A stretch of DNA of 64,000 bases. It comes from Trissonchulus latispiculum. Taxonomy: Eukaryota; Nematoda; Enoplea; Enoplida; Ironidae. Made by a program: the position numbers and the translations under genes. Shown piece after piece: positions 1-10,766 of the stretch; position 1 is the stretch's first letter; each line of letters begins with the position of its first letter. Under the pieces are notes generated by a model. That model saw only the letters and a list, made by a program, of their open reading frames with translations. It did no database searches and had not been told where the DNA came from. The DNA is taken from NCBI GenBank assembly GCA_030248195.1, contig JASAND010010746.1, positions 1 to 64,000 of the forward strand, given 5' to 3'.

Positions 1-513
1 ACAGTCCCAAATAAGGGACACTTTTTGCTTCTCTAAGCTGACACGCTTTTTTGCAGATTCGTTTTGCAGAAGTTTTTGAAGAAGAAGAAATTACATTGCC
101 TAAAAGCTCAATGTCTCGGCTACATTTTGAATATTTTGTTTTCATATACACTAACATCATCGTCCATAAAATCAGATAGAACGTTTCTGCTTTTAAAATT
201 TAAACAAAATCTCTCGTGTGAAAAATTTTTCACAACATTTGTATTTCCCGGCGCACATTAATTGTATTACTTTTATCTGAAACTTTTAAATTTTTAGAAT
301 GCTCAGATAGTCTGCAATGTTTTGGCATAAATTTTTTATAATAATGCTTAAAACTTGATTTTATATAAATTTTTAATTAATTTCTGTTAAATTTTAAAAA
401 ATGTGCCAAATAAGGGACAGCTGGTGCCGAATTAGGGACAGCAACTGGAGCTTAAATAAGGGACAAATTTGGAGGCCGCATCGTCGTCGGATCGACTCAC
501 AGCAATGGCAAAT
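1..513 (+). repeat. Arm of a 'gggaca' repeat element, left end cut by window
   Basis: This stretch is the reverse complement, with scattered differences, of about 5280-5779. Position 1 pairs with 5779. It carries several copies of AAATAAGGGACA near positions 10, 410, 433 and 457, like subterminal binding sites of a DNA transposon. The copy begins outside the window, so its end and target duplication cannot be seen. No coding sequence is recognised. Confidence 0.8.
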
Positions 514-895
514 AAGTTACCTTCTTGGTACTTCTATCTCTTTATCCTTACTAGTTCTATTATTATTATTAACCACATCCGTATGAATTATATTCCTATG
601 GAGAGACCTCCATCTCTCCTCTCCCATGAGTTTTACCGGAAGTATTACCATACTTTCTTCTTGCTGTTAGCAGTACGCTATCATATCCGATACTTTAATT
701 TTATCAGTATTTTCACTTGTTGTAATTTCTTCCATATATATCTAGTTTTCTATTTTGTATTTGTTATTTGCACTCCATTTGCCATTTACTATATACTTAC
801 TTTGCCAGTTTACACTGTTATATTTGTATTGTTTTGTTGTGACGTACCTCAGGATAATGCCCTCGCAGGTGCTCGTCCCGTGAGCCCTGGGGAAA
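514..895. other. Unassigned AT/T-rich stretch
   Basis: A T-rich frame is open here and gives a very hydrophobic translation, but base composition explains it. There is no start context, domain or splice pattern. No gene or recognised repeat is visible. Confidence 0.5.
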
Positions 896-1527
896 TGTAG
901 GGAATATACATATCCCCTTACAAATATCCATGTTATGTGTGTACGCTCAATGCAGCCCTTTTCGCCTAGCTAGTCACTGGCTTGACGCCACGTGTTAGAC
1001 TAGTTAGTTGGGGAGAGGTTGGGTGTGTTGGGCGTCCCCACTATTGGGTATTTCCTATTGGGAGGGTAGGTGTTTACTTCCTATTGGTTGGGGGGAATTC
1101 CCAAGCCCCGCCCACCTGGGGGGACTCTCTAAAATTCCCCACAACACGTTGGTTGTCACTTTTCTGTCTTGCCGAATGGTCGGGTCTCCCCAACTATTCT
1201 TTGCGCTCCCCCCGCTTGCAACCCACCCCGCTCCTGCAGGTACGTTGGCCAGCGGGCCGTATTTACTGTGTGTATTTACTGTGCGTGTGTGTTAGCTTAG
1301 TGTGCCGGCCTTGCGCCTACATTATAATCCTATAATAAATATTCTTTGTATTTGTTCCATCTAGGGCTAGTTAGGGCTAGTCTAGGTAGCATACGTAGTA
1401 ATTTATAGATCTGTTATCTATTGGCGAGGCTTCCCCAGGACTGGCTCTCCCCAAGCCAGGTGTGTTATCCATTGTGGGCGCAATCCTAGTAGTGGCTTTG
1501 CACTGATCATTCGGCATTCCCGCTACA
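896..1527 (+). mobile_element. Ty3/gypsy-type LTR plus leader, remnant
   Basis: The segment begins TGTAGGGAATATAC, is much more GC-rich than its surroundings, and has an AATAAA signal near 1334. At about 1418-1430 it reads TCTATTGGCGAGGC. The same TCTATTTGGCGAGGC string directly follows the LTR at 43531-44066 on the minus strand, so 896 to about 1416 is read as the LTR and 1421-1527 as primer-binding site and leader. No gag or pol follows and no 5-bp target duplication was found, so the element is truncated on its right side. Confidence 0.65.
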
Positions 1528-2329
1528 CATGTATATAAAAAGAGCTAGTGTTATCCCTTGTGAGACACAGGAAACGGTAGCAAAATATAAAGGAGAGGGG
1601 TGAAGTGGTAGCCGAAGGCCTCCGGAAAACCAGATTCCGGCTTCTGGGGAATGGGGTGAGCGACCCCTTTTGAGGGGCTGGGTGAGCTCCAGTCTGCAGG
1701 GTGGGTCCCCCAAGTACTTGTATGGTCATATTGCGTGCAGCCATGCAATGCATTGCAAAGGCTTGAAAAATTCTTTTTCGACGTCTGCTTTTATTTTGAC
1801 ATGGGATCTTCCAAAAGCTTATTCAGCTCGTCAGAGTAACAGTTTATGAAGAATAAGCTACGCAAGATTTATTGATGACACAATCTTATTAAATACAATT
1901 GCGTGTCACATTTTATTCTTAACGTTTCATTAAAGGCATACCTTACCTTAGAAATCATAACGGTTTTTTAACTAAGAGGACGCTTTCAAACAGCTTTGAA
2001 ATTGAATATTGGCTTTTGATTTCATTCAGAGATCCAGGCAGTTAAATGTTATTATTAAATGACAGAGTATCTCTGGATGTAAAAGTTTTTCCTGCTGCGC
2101 CGGCGCAGCAGGTCTCTTATGTTTGCTCGGCCCGAGCCCTCACACGCATTTTGCTTGATAAATATACTCTTCAGTTAGGCAAAATTGGGTCTGGCACTAC
2201 CCGTCCAAGCGAAAGCGACTGGGGTGTAGCACTAAGCGAAAAAAGACACAAATTCGCAAACACCGAGTGAACTTTCTGAGTTCTTTCTATGTTCTGAGTT
2301 TTGTTCTTCTGTTCTGACTATATTTTTTA
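1528..2329. other. Unassigned spacer
   Basis: Several overlapping short frames exist on both strands, but none has a recognisable domain, a repeat structure or convincing splice signals. The TTTTTTAG before 2330 is a plausible acceptor for the next feature; no matching upstream exon was found. Confidence 0.4.
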
Positions 2330-2655
2330 GAGCTTAAGCATGGCTTTCTTTGGATTACTCACTACACTAGTTGTTTTACTGCTGATTAAATTAGAAGAAG
2401 GAAATGGATATATTTTGATTAATCCGAATGTTGCATTAAATGATCTTCCAATCGATACCAGAAGTTACTATGCTGGTTCAATTGACGTATCGGATCCTAA
2501 ACAGTATTTTCGATATATCCGATTGCGAAGAAGGCGGAATGCCAACACATGATTATTGCTTTCTCGCACCGACAGTTTATATTGACGATGTTCAAAAATT
2601 TCGTATGAAATTTGCAGTAACTAAATGTATCATTGAAACACTGCTGAACATTTAA
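2330..2655 (+). pseudogene. Candidate small secreted protein, frame broken
   Basis: After a good acceptor (TATTTTTTAG) an ATG at 2340 opens a frame that starts with a textbook signal peptide (MAFFGLLTTLVVLLLIKL, small residues after). It continues about 50 residues and then runs into an Arg-rich tail and a stop at 2550. The +1 frame over the same 3' part reads a more protein-like acidic segment with SDCEEGG and THDYCF, then a stop at 2655. A single-base frame change near 2500-2520, or a missed splice, would join a secretory leader to this Cys-containing tail. I do not recognise the family. It could be a decayed gene, a sequencing error or chance. Confidence 0.35.
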
Positions 2656-2851
2656 GTAAAACATCTTAACTACGCTTCGACTTTCGAAACTGATTACGTA
2701 TTTTGATGGTATATTCTGAGTAGATCATCCAGGAGCAATCAGTTTTGTTGGCGAAAACATCTAATGTATTTGACAGAGTAAATAAGAAAGAAAATATGTC
2801 AATTTAATAAGATACCCTAAAAGTTTCAAACAAACTCTTCAACCCTCTTAA

Positions 2852-3819
2852 GGTGGTGATTTCTTTTGGGCACATATTGTTATTTGGCGGCGTAAATCAA
2901 GATGAAATTTGATGAAACTTTCCAAAATAAGTTCTTTTAGCGTTCTAACACCCTCCGCGCAATTGCGATTCAAAAATTTGAGATTTCCGGTTATAGTAGT
3001 TTTTCCCAATTTCTGAACGTTTGGCACCTGCTATACAGTTATGACTATATTCATTCGAAAAATCTCATTGAGCTTCACATTTTTGCTTTTTAAAGCAAGT
3101 TTCTAGCTTTTCTCTACCGTGAGATATAGCCGATTTTCTTGTTTTGGCATCGAAAACTTGTCATTTTTGCTGAAATCAAATAATCCAACAATTCTTGAAC
3201 TACGCAAGCCGTAAAATCAAACTAAGGGCGTCGATATGAAGGTCTCACAGGGACAAATTATCCGACGCATGATCGTCTTCCAACTGCTATCCTGTAGGCT
3301 GCTATCATAAAAAATGCAGTTTTTGCAAAAACACGACCAATTTTTTTCCAAAGATTGTGGAGCATTCACCATGCAAGCTGGAGGGCTGCTACTGAACAAA
3401 TGTGTTCTGCACAAATATGCGCAGGGACGATTTTTTAGTTGCCCCGATTGCTGCTTTCTAGCTAAAGTTGACAAATTTGGAATAAGTAGGCAAAATCCAG
3501 GTTACGCACACATTTCAGCTTATTTCTCTATAACAAAGAGCGATTTCACAATAAATAAAAATCGTCCCCAGCTATTTGGTGGAGGTATCGAACGATGAAG
3601 TCTCGCGAAAACATTTACTTTAGGCTGCAAACATTCTGGAAAATTATACTTCTTCTAAAATGTGTTAAAAATATTTTAGAAAAGCAACATTAGTTTCGTG
3701 GCATGCGTTACAAAGAGAAAATGTCAAGCTACATTTTGATATAAAAATGGCTTCTTAACTCCAAGTAATGAATGAGTAATAATGGTGCAAACTTTATGTG
3801 ACCAAAGGGAATCACCACC
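2852..3819 (+). mobile_element. TTAA-type non-autonomous DNA transposon, copy 1
   Basis: The element is bounded by TTAA at 2848-2851 and 3820-3823. Its ends are inverted repeats starting GGTGGTGATTYC. It is 968 bp and matches in inverted orientation, along its whole length, the copy at 56333-57314. TTAA duplications are typical of piggyBac and Kolobok transposases; which one mobilised it cannot be told. Short frames inside show no transposase motif, so it looks non-autonomous. Confidence 0.88.
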
Positions 3820-3823
3820 TTAA

Positions 3824-4178
3824 ACCCGTTAAAACCGCTCTATTCTGCATGTATTAGTATAATACATTTCAACTAATTTAAAATAAAGACTACAACTGTT
3901 ACGTTCATTAAAAATACTATTTTCACAAGTAAAATTTATTTTGACTTCAAAAAGTTGGAAATAATTTTTTTTAAATTTGAGACCTACGCCACGCCGACAT
4001 TAACAAATTATGGAGTGTGTATTTGGTTTTTTACTCTGTGCACGTACATTTAGCTGAATTTTTCAAGTTCCCATACAGACTATTTGCTGACTTTGCTCGA
4101 ATAATTACAAATTCAAAAAATCTTCATTTATTATCATTATATTATTATTGTAATTATTATTGCTTATCTTCTTCATTA
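3824..4178. other. AT-rich spacer
   Basis: This is AT-rich sequence with a (TTA/TAA)-rich run near 4130-4165. Nothing coding or repeated elsewhere was recognised. Confidence 0.4.
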
Positions 4179-4540
4179 CAGAGCTGGAAGTGGGTCACCA
4201 GACCCGCGACCAACGGACGCTTGACCCCACCCGTGACCCCCGCGAAATTATTTGACCCAGATGATCCACTTTCGATTAATGATGCGATAAGGCTAAATCT
4301 TTGTCAAGAATGAAATAATGGGGATTTTTAGACTTTTAAACCAGTTGAGCATGACAACAGGTGGATAATAACCATCAACTCAATTGAACATGTAGAACTT
4401 TTCATAATTTTGGGAATTTAAAATAAATGATAAAAATGCAAAAATAGCGAAAACAAAAATAAGGAGCAAATACGAAAATAAACCCAGGAGTAGAAGATGG
4501 TTTTTTTAAAGCTATATAAGCTATTATAAGCTTAATGTTT

Positions 4541-4850
4541 AAGCTTATACTTAGCTAACGAAAAGCTGGATCGAAAAACGGTTTTCAGATTCGTGTTCAG
4601 CGACCAAGATAACCCCTTTATGCAACTTTTCAGCGTAATCAGAGACAAAAAATTTTTTGGTTCCCCTTGGTCCCCCCTTGGAAAACCTAAAAATTTAAAA
4701 TTTTTAAAATTCTAAAATTTTGCTGCAGATCGATCAGAAATGTGTTCAAATGCATCCATACCAAATTTGAACTAAATCGGTTAAGTTTTGCGAAAGTTAC
4801 GCTCAGGTGTGCGTCTGCCTTAGTATCACCGTTATTGTTTACTACATATA
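4541..4850 (+). repeat. Dispersed repeat R1, copy 1
   Basis: Begins near GCTAACGAAAAGCTG and includes CAGATTCGTGTTCAGCG and a GGTTCCCCTTGGTCC run. Diverged relatives lie at 32800-33000, 51100-51360 and, as an inverted-repeat element, 52755-53215. The family is AT-rich and non-coding. Confidence 0.65.
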
Positions 4851-4949
4851 TTTAAAACTGTAGAGATTGGTGCGGAAAATCTTTGCGTTAATTTTGAAAC
4901 ACTTTAAAAATAACATTTTTTAAAGATTATCGCATCAATTTTCTCTTCT

Positions 4950-5795
4950 AGACACTAAATAGGGGACACTATGTGCCAAATTAGGGACAGTGGACACCAA
5001 ATAAGGGACAGCTTTTTTGACACTAAATAAGGGACACTTTCGTATAATTGACAGTTGAATTTTTGTTTGTGACATTCATAATAAGTGAAAATGCGAAAAT
5101 TGGTTAATTGTTAGTCCGTTTGACATTCTGGAAACACTTTACTGCCAGAATTTTTGTTTTCTTCAATGTTTTAATTTTATCATTTATATGACAATTATGA
5201 AATACAGTCATCACGGCTAATAACCATAGAATTATGTCAGAATAAACTAATAGCTTCTTTAATACAAAAATAAAAACCCTATTTGCCATTGCTGTGAGTC
5301 GATCCGACGACGATGCGGCCTCCAAATTTGTCCCTTATTTAAGCTCCAGTTGCTGTCCCTAATTTGGCACCAGCTGTCCCTTATTTGGCACATTTTTTAA
5401 AATTTAACAGAAATTAATTACAAATTTAAATAAAATCAAGTTTTAAACATTATTATAAAAAATTTATGCCAAAAAATTGCAGACTATCTGGGCATTCTAA
5501 AAATATAAAAGTTTCAGATAAAAGTAAAACAATTAATGTGCGCCGGGAAATACAAATGTTGTGAAAAATTTGTGACAGGAGAGATTCTGTTTAAATTTTA
5601 AAATCAGAAACGTTCTATCTAATTTTCTGGACGATGATGTTAGTGTATTTGGAAACAAAATATATCAAAATGTAGATGAGACATTGAGCTTTTAAGCAAT
5701 GTAATTTGTTTTGCAAAACGAATTTACAAAAAAGCGTGTCAGCTTAGAGAAGCAAAAAGTGTCCCTTATTTGGGACTGTCCCTTATTTGGTGCAA
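4950..5795 (-). mobile_element. 'gggaca' element, apparently complete copy
   Basis: The right end reads (minus strand) GCACCAAATAAGGGACAG and the left end ACACTAAATAGGGGACAC, giving inverted ends of similar sequence. Multiple AATAAGGGACA motifs cluster within 90 bases of each end (4965-5036 and 5320-5395, 5757-5790). The segment 5280-5779 is the inverted match of 1-513. No transposase is present. It sits inside the hAT-like element, so it inserted later. Confidence 0.65.
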
Positions 5796-6126
5796 CCCCC
5801 CTAACATTGTATACCTGAAGTTTCAACTTGCACATATTTTTGCACGTATTACATGCTTACAAAAATCATACCAGTGTCAGATGGCAAACAGTGTCGTTTC
5901 TCAACATATTGGCACATAGATTTGGAAACTGAGATAATTTTGGCCAGATTTTATGTAGAAACAAAAATATTCAATGCTAGAATTCGACGAAGCCGAAAGG
6001 TTTTTAAAATCTAATTTTTTTGAATCTGGACTGATCCACTTTTGACCCACCATTGACCCGCGGGTCACACGTATTGACCCACACCCTACCCGACCCACGG
6101 GTACCCGTGACTCACTTCCAGCTCTG

Positions 6127-6949
6127 CCTCATTTATTGATAACTTTTGTCAAAAACCCTGTAATTCAGAAAGGTTATCCCAGGTATTGGTTGATAGATTT
6201 GCTAATAAAAATTTTAAATAAAACAATCTGCATAATCTGAAATCTATTTTAATAGGAGCTAGCTTCTAGCAACCAATTTTCACTTGTAAAATAATTTACT
6301 ACCTGTGTCACGTCACAGTAAATCGACAGTAAAGGAGACATCTAGGCATTGGTACACTTAGCGGAGAAAGATAAGCGCTGATGTTTTCAAATTCTGTAGA
6401 GTACTGCCAAACAATCGAGCTCTCCGATGGTCATCTGTACCTGTCAAGCTCGTAAATGCTTGCTTGCTCATAATGGTCTAATAGACACGGCATCAGTTCA
6501 CATCCAGAATAAGACCAAAATTGACAGTCATGCTTGTGTTCTCTTGAGTCATAGCGAACTTGAAGATTTTCTAATACAGCAGCATAGAACTTTTGTATCA
6601 CTCAAAACACAGAATATACAAACTGCTCATAGTACAACAACAATGATTTCAGTGCGCAAAAATTAATAATACTAAAGGCGTCTTTGGTCGTGGGGGACTG
6701 GCGACCTTTTTCTTGTTAGTCTCCGATCTCTTTCTTTCTCTCTCCCTCTCTCGCATATAGGCGCAGTTCATCTAATCGCTCAGAAGTAGGATTCAATGCG
6801 AGACGGACACTTCATATCCACTAAGGAATGCACACAATCAGTAGAGTAATAATCATTAGGCAAATACAGAGATTCGGAGAGAGCTATTAAGGTGCTGATC
6901 GGATGAAATGAGGGAATTACCTAGCAATTAGTACAAATTGCCCCAAATG
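6127..6949. other. Region downstream of the RGS gene
   Basis: This should include the 3' untranslated region of the minus-strand RGS gene, whose stop codon is at 6950-6952. A CT-rich microsatellite-like run lies at about 6725-6760. A 79-codon plus-strand frame at 6427-6666 has no recognisable features. No clear polyadenylation signal could be chosen on the minus strand. Confidence 0.4.
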
Positions 6950-7135
6950 CTAAAGCTCGTCTGGCTGCGCAGCTGACTGGAGTAATGATTTATAAAGTTG
7001 GGAATTAACAAATCTAGGGTAGGAATCTCTGTGCATTAATGTATACACTTGTAGCTGTGCATCGTCAAAAGTATGTTGGTTGGGATGGATCATGTTATTG
7101 TTTATTATCTCTCGGACTCGTGAATCCAGGCTGAC
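6950..7135 (-). CDS. RGS gene, last coding exon
   Basis: Acceptor TTTAG at 7136, stop TAG at 6952-6950. The 61 residues begin VSLDSRVRE, include HTFDDAQLQVYTLMHRDSYP, and end in AAQPDEL, a short tail after the domain. No stop or shift interrupts it. Confidence 0.95.
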   Translation of the reverse strand, partial: VSLDSRVREIINNNMIHPNQHTFDDAQLQVYTLMHRDSYPRFVNSQLYKSLLQSAAQPDEL

Positions 7136-9992
7136 CTAAAAATAAAAACAAAACTGGGCAGATGTGACAAATTGTCGTTAACATATCTGCTTTGGAATTA
7201 ATCGTCAGGAGGCAAATGCAATAAAATTAATAAATCAACTAAATTGATCTTTGAACGAAAAACTGTGGCCGTCAAGTGGGATTCAAACCGCCTCTTTACA
7301 CATTAGCATTCCGAACTGAAGTTATGTTTGTTGCAGTTGCACCACGACCATTTAAACTGCAGACAATGATTAGAAAGGTTGCCATTTTCAAAAAAATATG
7401 AAAAAGAAAACAGATTTGATCAAACTAAAGTGTATCGATAACCTTTTCTACAATCAGATTCCAATTTAGCTTAAAACAATTTAGTTATTGTTTGTTAAGA
7501 CGGTACGTACTTCCTTGGGAGACAGAATGGAGATGAAGTCTTCATAAATAAGCCTAGCCTTTTCCTGAATTTTTTCTGGACTGGACTCTCGCTTGAGATC
7601 TTCACAGGCTTGCCAGAAAAGAATGTTTTCATCGCTGAATTCTGACTTCAGGAAATCTGCGAAGCACTTTTGTCCAACTATTAACAAAAGACAAGATAAA
7701 TGGAGGGCAAAGTATTGACGAACCCGGACGAATGTAGAATATTAAATTATGGTAACTAATCCATGCGACGGCAGATAAGGTAAAAAATACGGTTTAAATG
7801 ATCAATCATGCCATTGAAAAATTTTTTATCTCGATCGGAAAATTAGGTAGTAAAAATTCTGTACGAGTAGTAGTAGTACGAGTTGATTTAAAGAACAAAC
7901 TTGGACTATATAAAAGCTATTCAGCCTAATACATTTATACGTTGACTACACACTAGAGTTGTTGGCCGGCCGACGAAAACCACAATGCCGCCAATCCGGC
8001 CGGAAGGGAACAGAAACAGCCGGTGGGCCTTCAGAACCAGGACAATACTTAATATTATCTGTTATACATAACCTGGAGCAACTGCATGCATGATTTAATG
8101 CTAAAAATTTTGCAAAATACACGAAAATAGGGCAAATCTGGTACCGACCAGCCTGTTTTGTCCGGCCGTCCGGGTTCACAAGCCCGGCCAGCCGGGCCCG
8201 GCCGGCTGAGTCAAAAAACCGGTCGGGCAACAACACTAGGACAGACTACAATACTGCTACATGCTTGGTTGTAGTGGCTATGCATGCTGTGAATAAGAGA
8301 CCTGTGAAAGTAGGAGACGTGTGAATAGCTGCAAAATACGATTTTTGGTTTTCAGGGCTTCGAACTATAAGTGCAATGGAGTCCAAAAAAGACTATTTAT
8401 CACGATTACCTCTATGCTTCATAAGCTTGTCAAAAGAAGTTCCCCAAGATTTTACTTCCTCTAGCGTGGGCCTATAAAGAAAACATTAATTAGTTAACAT
8501 TTGCAACAGCTAATATCAGCAACATAACAAAGACAGATAAAAACTAAAGTGTATCTTCTTGTTGCTGATCAGATTCGCGGACGACCCACTTTTGTTCAAA
8601 CTTTGACCTATATGCAGGTGCATATAGGCGAGTACATAATACAAAAGAGTATGACAGCTGCCATACTCTATGTGGTATAAACATTACACATACTCCGCAA
8701 AATAACGGCTAACCCCCCCCCCCCGCAAATTGGACCCTTCGCTTCAAAAAATTTGCCGCTATGCATGTGTTCTAAAGCTCGAAACAGACACAAAAATTTT
8801 TGAGCTTTGAGTTTTTGAGCTTTAGCACGCAAACATAGATCGAGTGAGCGTACCTCCGTTTCGACTGGGTACCAATTTGCGGGAGGGTCACTGGTGTTCA
8901 ATTTGCGGGATGGGGGTCACCTGTCTGTCAGCGTGCCGAGGATGTGTCAAGCTGATCATACATAGAGTATGCCTGCTGTCATACTACTATGTATTATATA
9001 CTCTTGATATGGTAGGTAATAAATGCACTTTATTTGTAGTCAAAGTCAGAATGAAAAAAACAGTTTAAAAACAAAATAGATCTTACTTTTCTTCAACAAG
9101 TTCAATCTTCTCTTGTCTTGATTTATTGTCCTGATTTTGTTGAACCGTAAGGCTAGACCGAAAACGAGAAATAAATCATTTGTAAGCCTAATTGAAGACA
9201 ATTGGTATTGATTAGTACCATTGACATTCAAGCTACAGAATTCTATGTCAAACCTCAAGCGTCAAGTCATCAAGCCCAAGGTTTAACTATGGCTAACTCA
9301 AGGTTAAGAGGTGGTGGCTCAAAGTAGAGCAAGGGAATGCTATGCTAGCCAATTCATGGTCAAACCCTCGCTGCCTAGCTAGCTACATTATACCCATGCT
9401 GTTTGCTGACTCATTTGCATTGATACTTCTAAACCCTTTCCCACCACTTTATCCTGCACTAGTTCTGGTTAGGGGTAATATCAGCAAATTTTGTATTTTC
9501 CTTGGTTGATACTGAGCAAAAAAGGTGTGGCCTTTTCCAAGGCTCAGTACTTCCCCTAACTTCCATCACTAAGGTGTCACTTGACTATTGTCGCCGTCTT
9601 GAAATATTGGGGCATATTTGAGATTTCTTGGACAGAGGAAAGAAGCCTACGTTCTACGGCAAAATAAGGGTTGGCCGGCCCTTGGTGAGCAAGTTGGTAT
9701 GTCAGTTATTAAATACGAGACAGCTTGTGGTTGACTTATAATAGTGTTTTGCAGACAATCTTTTGCGAGGCATGTGCCATACAAATCCGTGCTATACTTC
9801 TTTCTATGCTTTTACAAAAGACTTCAGTTACCAAGAGCAAGAGCAACAACAGCACCAGCAAAAGCAGCAGGCCTTGGATCCTCTTTCCTGAGGTAAGAGT
9901 TTACTGGCTCTGGGAGAGTCATTGCAGGCAGGTGCCGGGTGATAGCCTTTGGCAGAGGGTCGATTCTGGGCCTCGTTTTCAGCAGAGGGCAT
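6950..9992 (-). CDS. RZ-subfamily regulator of G-protein signalling, whole gene
   Basis: Five coding exons (9992-9832, 9152-9087, 8471-8410, 7677-7511, 7135-6950) join in frame to 213 residues, close to vertebrate RGS17/19/20 (about 210-220). Residues 1-41 are a hydrophilic leader. A cysteine string starting CCFCWCCCCSCS lies at 42-54, the hallmark of the RZ subfamily, where it is palmitoylated and holds the protein on membranes. The RGS domain runs from about 80 to 204 and shows EEVKSWGTSFDKLM, ENILFWQACEDLK, ILSPKEVSLDSRVRE and YTLMHRDSYPRF, including the helix and loop residues that contact switch regions of G-alpha. Family members accelerate GTP hydrolysis on Gi/Gz-class alpha subunits. 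Splice sites and phases (2, 2, 1, 0) fit at every junction. A further 5' untranslated exon is expected above 10002. Its introns carry MITEs and a tRNA-like repeat. Confidence 0.96.
7264..7349 (-). repeat. tRNA-like sequence, candidate SINE head
   Basis: On the minus strand the segment has an A-box-like GTGGTGCAACTG and a B-box-like GGTTTGAATCC separated by a tRNA-like distance. The T stem pairs poorly and the acceptor arms are displaced, so this is not a working tRNA gene. It lies in the RGS intron between the last two exons. A related B-box segment is at 13018-13075. Confidence 0.4.
7511..7677 (-). CDS. RGS gene, fourth coding exon (core of RGS domain)
   Basis: 167 bases, acceptor TTTGTTAATAG, donor GTACGTAC. 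It encodes the core from GQKCFADFLKSEFS through ILSPKE, with the FW..CE motif expected in RGS domains. The frame is open without indels. Confidence 0.97.
7953..8239. mobile_element. GC-rich MITE in RGS intron
   Basis: The ends are inverted repeats, CTAGAGTTGTTG on the left and CTAGTGTTGTTG on the right (reverse complement). Next to them are GGCCGG-rich subterminal runs (7964-8030 and 8150-8225) while the middle is AT-rich. No flanking duplication was recognised. Similar GC-rich blocks lie near 62145-63245. Confidence 0.6.
8410..8471 (-). CDS. RGS gene, third coding exon (start of RGS domain)
   Basis: 62 bases, acceptor TTCTTTATAG, donor GTAATC. It encodes PTLEEVKSWGTSFDKLMKHR, the first helices of the RGS domain. 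A 62-base exon followed by a 167-base exon is the usual arrangement in animal RGS genes. Confidence 0.95.
8632..9012. mobile_element. MITE in RGS intron
   Basis: About 45-bp imperfect inverted ends: GAGTATGACAGCTGCCATAC near 8645 mirrors GTATGACAGCAGGCATACTC (minus strand) near 8995. A run of about 13 cytosines sits inside at 8711-8724. It lies between RGS exons at 8471 and 9087. Confidence 0.6.
9087..9152 (-). CDS. RGS gene, second coding exon (linker)
   Basis: 66 bases, acceptor TCGGTCTAG, donor GTAAGATC. It encodes LTVQQNQDNK and then a charged linker ending VEE, joining the cysteine string to the RGS domain. Phase 2 at both sides. Confidence 0.9.
9832..9992 (-). CDS. RGS gene, first coding exon (cysteine string)
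   Basis: The acceptor TTTTTTAG precedes a ten-base untranslated leader and the ATG at 9992-9990. The exon encodes 53 residues and ends with CCFCWCCCCSCS plus two bases; the donor GTAACTG is at 9831. The split codon TG|C completes another Cys, followed by LTV in the next exon, exactly the order seen at the same place in vertebrate RGS17. The region is Gln-rich if read on the opposite strand, which is an antisense artefact. Confidence 0.94.
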
Positions 9993-10263
9993 TACTTGAA
10001 TGCTAAAAAACGAAAAAAATTATTAAAAAATGGTTAATTCATCAGAACATGAAAAACCTAATCCTTGGTGTGGCTATGCAACATTATCAGTTCATATCAT
10101 TCTTTTGAATCTATTTCGGTTCCTTACTCATAAAACCAGTAGTTTTTTCGACATAAGTCATAGCGTCTGTGTTTTTGTAGTCGTGACAATAATTGAGTAA
10201 ATGTTCTGAATTGGTACTCTCCATCCGAGCCGCTAGTTCTAAATTTCTGAACTCCAAAGAATA

Positions 10264-10766
10264 CTGCTCTGCCGTCCAAATCCAAAAAGACGTAACTACA
10301 TTTTGACTATTTTTCACAATAACCATTTATGTGAATTGTGCTACAATTTTTCATCAGGTCAATCTAAATTTGTGACCACTGTGTGAAATGATACTATTTG
10401 ACTGGATTTATCTCTCAGAATGTTTATTTTTGTAAATATAGGCAAAATTGGCGCAGTAGTGCAGTTACGTCTTTTGGCACACGTAGCCCTTGGGTACTTC
10501 GATTATCTGCAGATTATGTTGCGGAAGCCATAAAGACGTATGTGCAATGTTAAATTGCAGATACGACTTTCTGGCTTTGTCTTCGAATCCAAAATTGCAG
10601 ATACGTTTTTCTGCCATCTTTATTACTGCAAATGCAATGAAGATACGTCGTTCTAGCATAGCTAGTTAAATTCAGCATAAAATTTTGTGTATGTAGTTGG
10701 TCATAACTCCATTTTGGTCAAAATGTCAGTTACGACTTTTTGGCTTTGGACGGCAGTGCTCATCAA
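10264..10766. mobile_element. MITE upstream of the RGS gene
   Basis: Inverted ends of about 45 bp: CTGCTCTGCCGTCCAAATCC (10270 region) against GTGCTCATCAAAATG's preceding GGACGGCAG (10752-10766, read in reverse). The interior repeats the motif CAGATACG followed by a T/C-rich TTTCTG several times (about 10556, 10595). No coding sequence. Confidence 0.6.

Larger units (their letters stand above)
4179..6126. mobile_element. hAT-like element interrupted by another insertion
   Basis: The two ends are inverted repeats: CAGAGCTGGAAGTGGGTCA at 4179 and the reverse complement CAGAGCTGGAAGTGAGTCA ending at 6126. CAGRG termini are characteristic of hAT elements. The flanking 8-mers are cttcatta (4171-4178) and cctcattt (6127-6134), 6 of 8 matching, as expected of an old 8-bp hAT target duplication. 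Both ends carry GC-rich subterminal runs of GGGTCA/GTGACCC. The interior holds a dispersed repeat and a complete 'gggaca' element; no transposase was seen. Confidence 0.65.

Noticed and set aside
469..900. Long hydrophobic plus-strand frame resembling a membrane protein
   Set aside because: T-rich composition alone explains it; starts at TTG inside a transposon arm and has no support.
4166..4313. TTCATTACAG followed by an open frame as a splice acceptor and exon
   Set aside because: The CAGAGCTGG is the terminal inverted repeat of a hAT-like element with a matching end at 6126.
9725..10006. Plus-strand frames giving a Gln-rich or Ser-rich exon with a strong GTAAGAG donor
   Set aside because: This is the antisense of the RGS cysteine-string exon (9992-9832 minus), which fits the family, frame and splice phases exactly.
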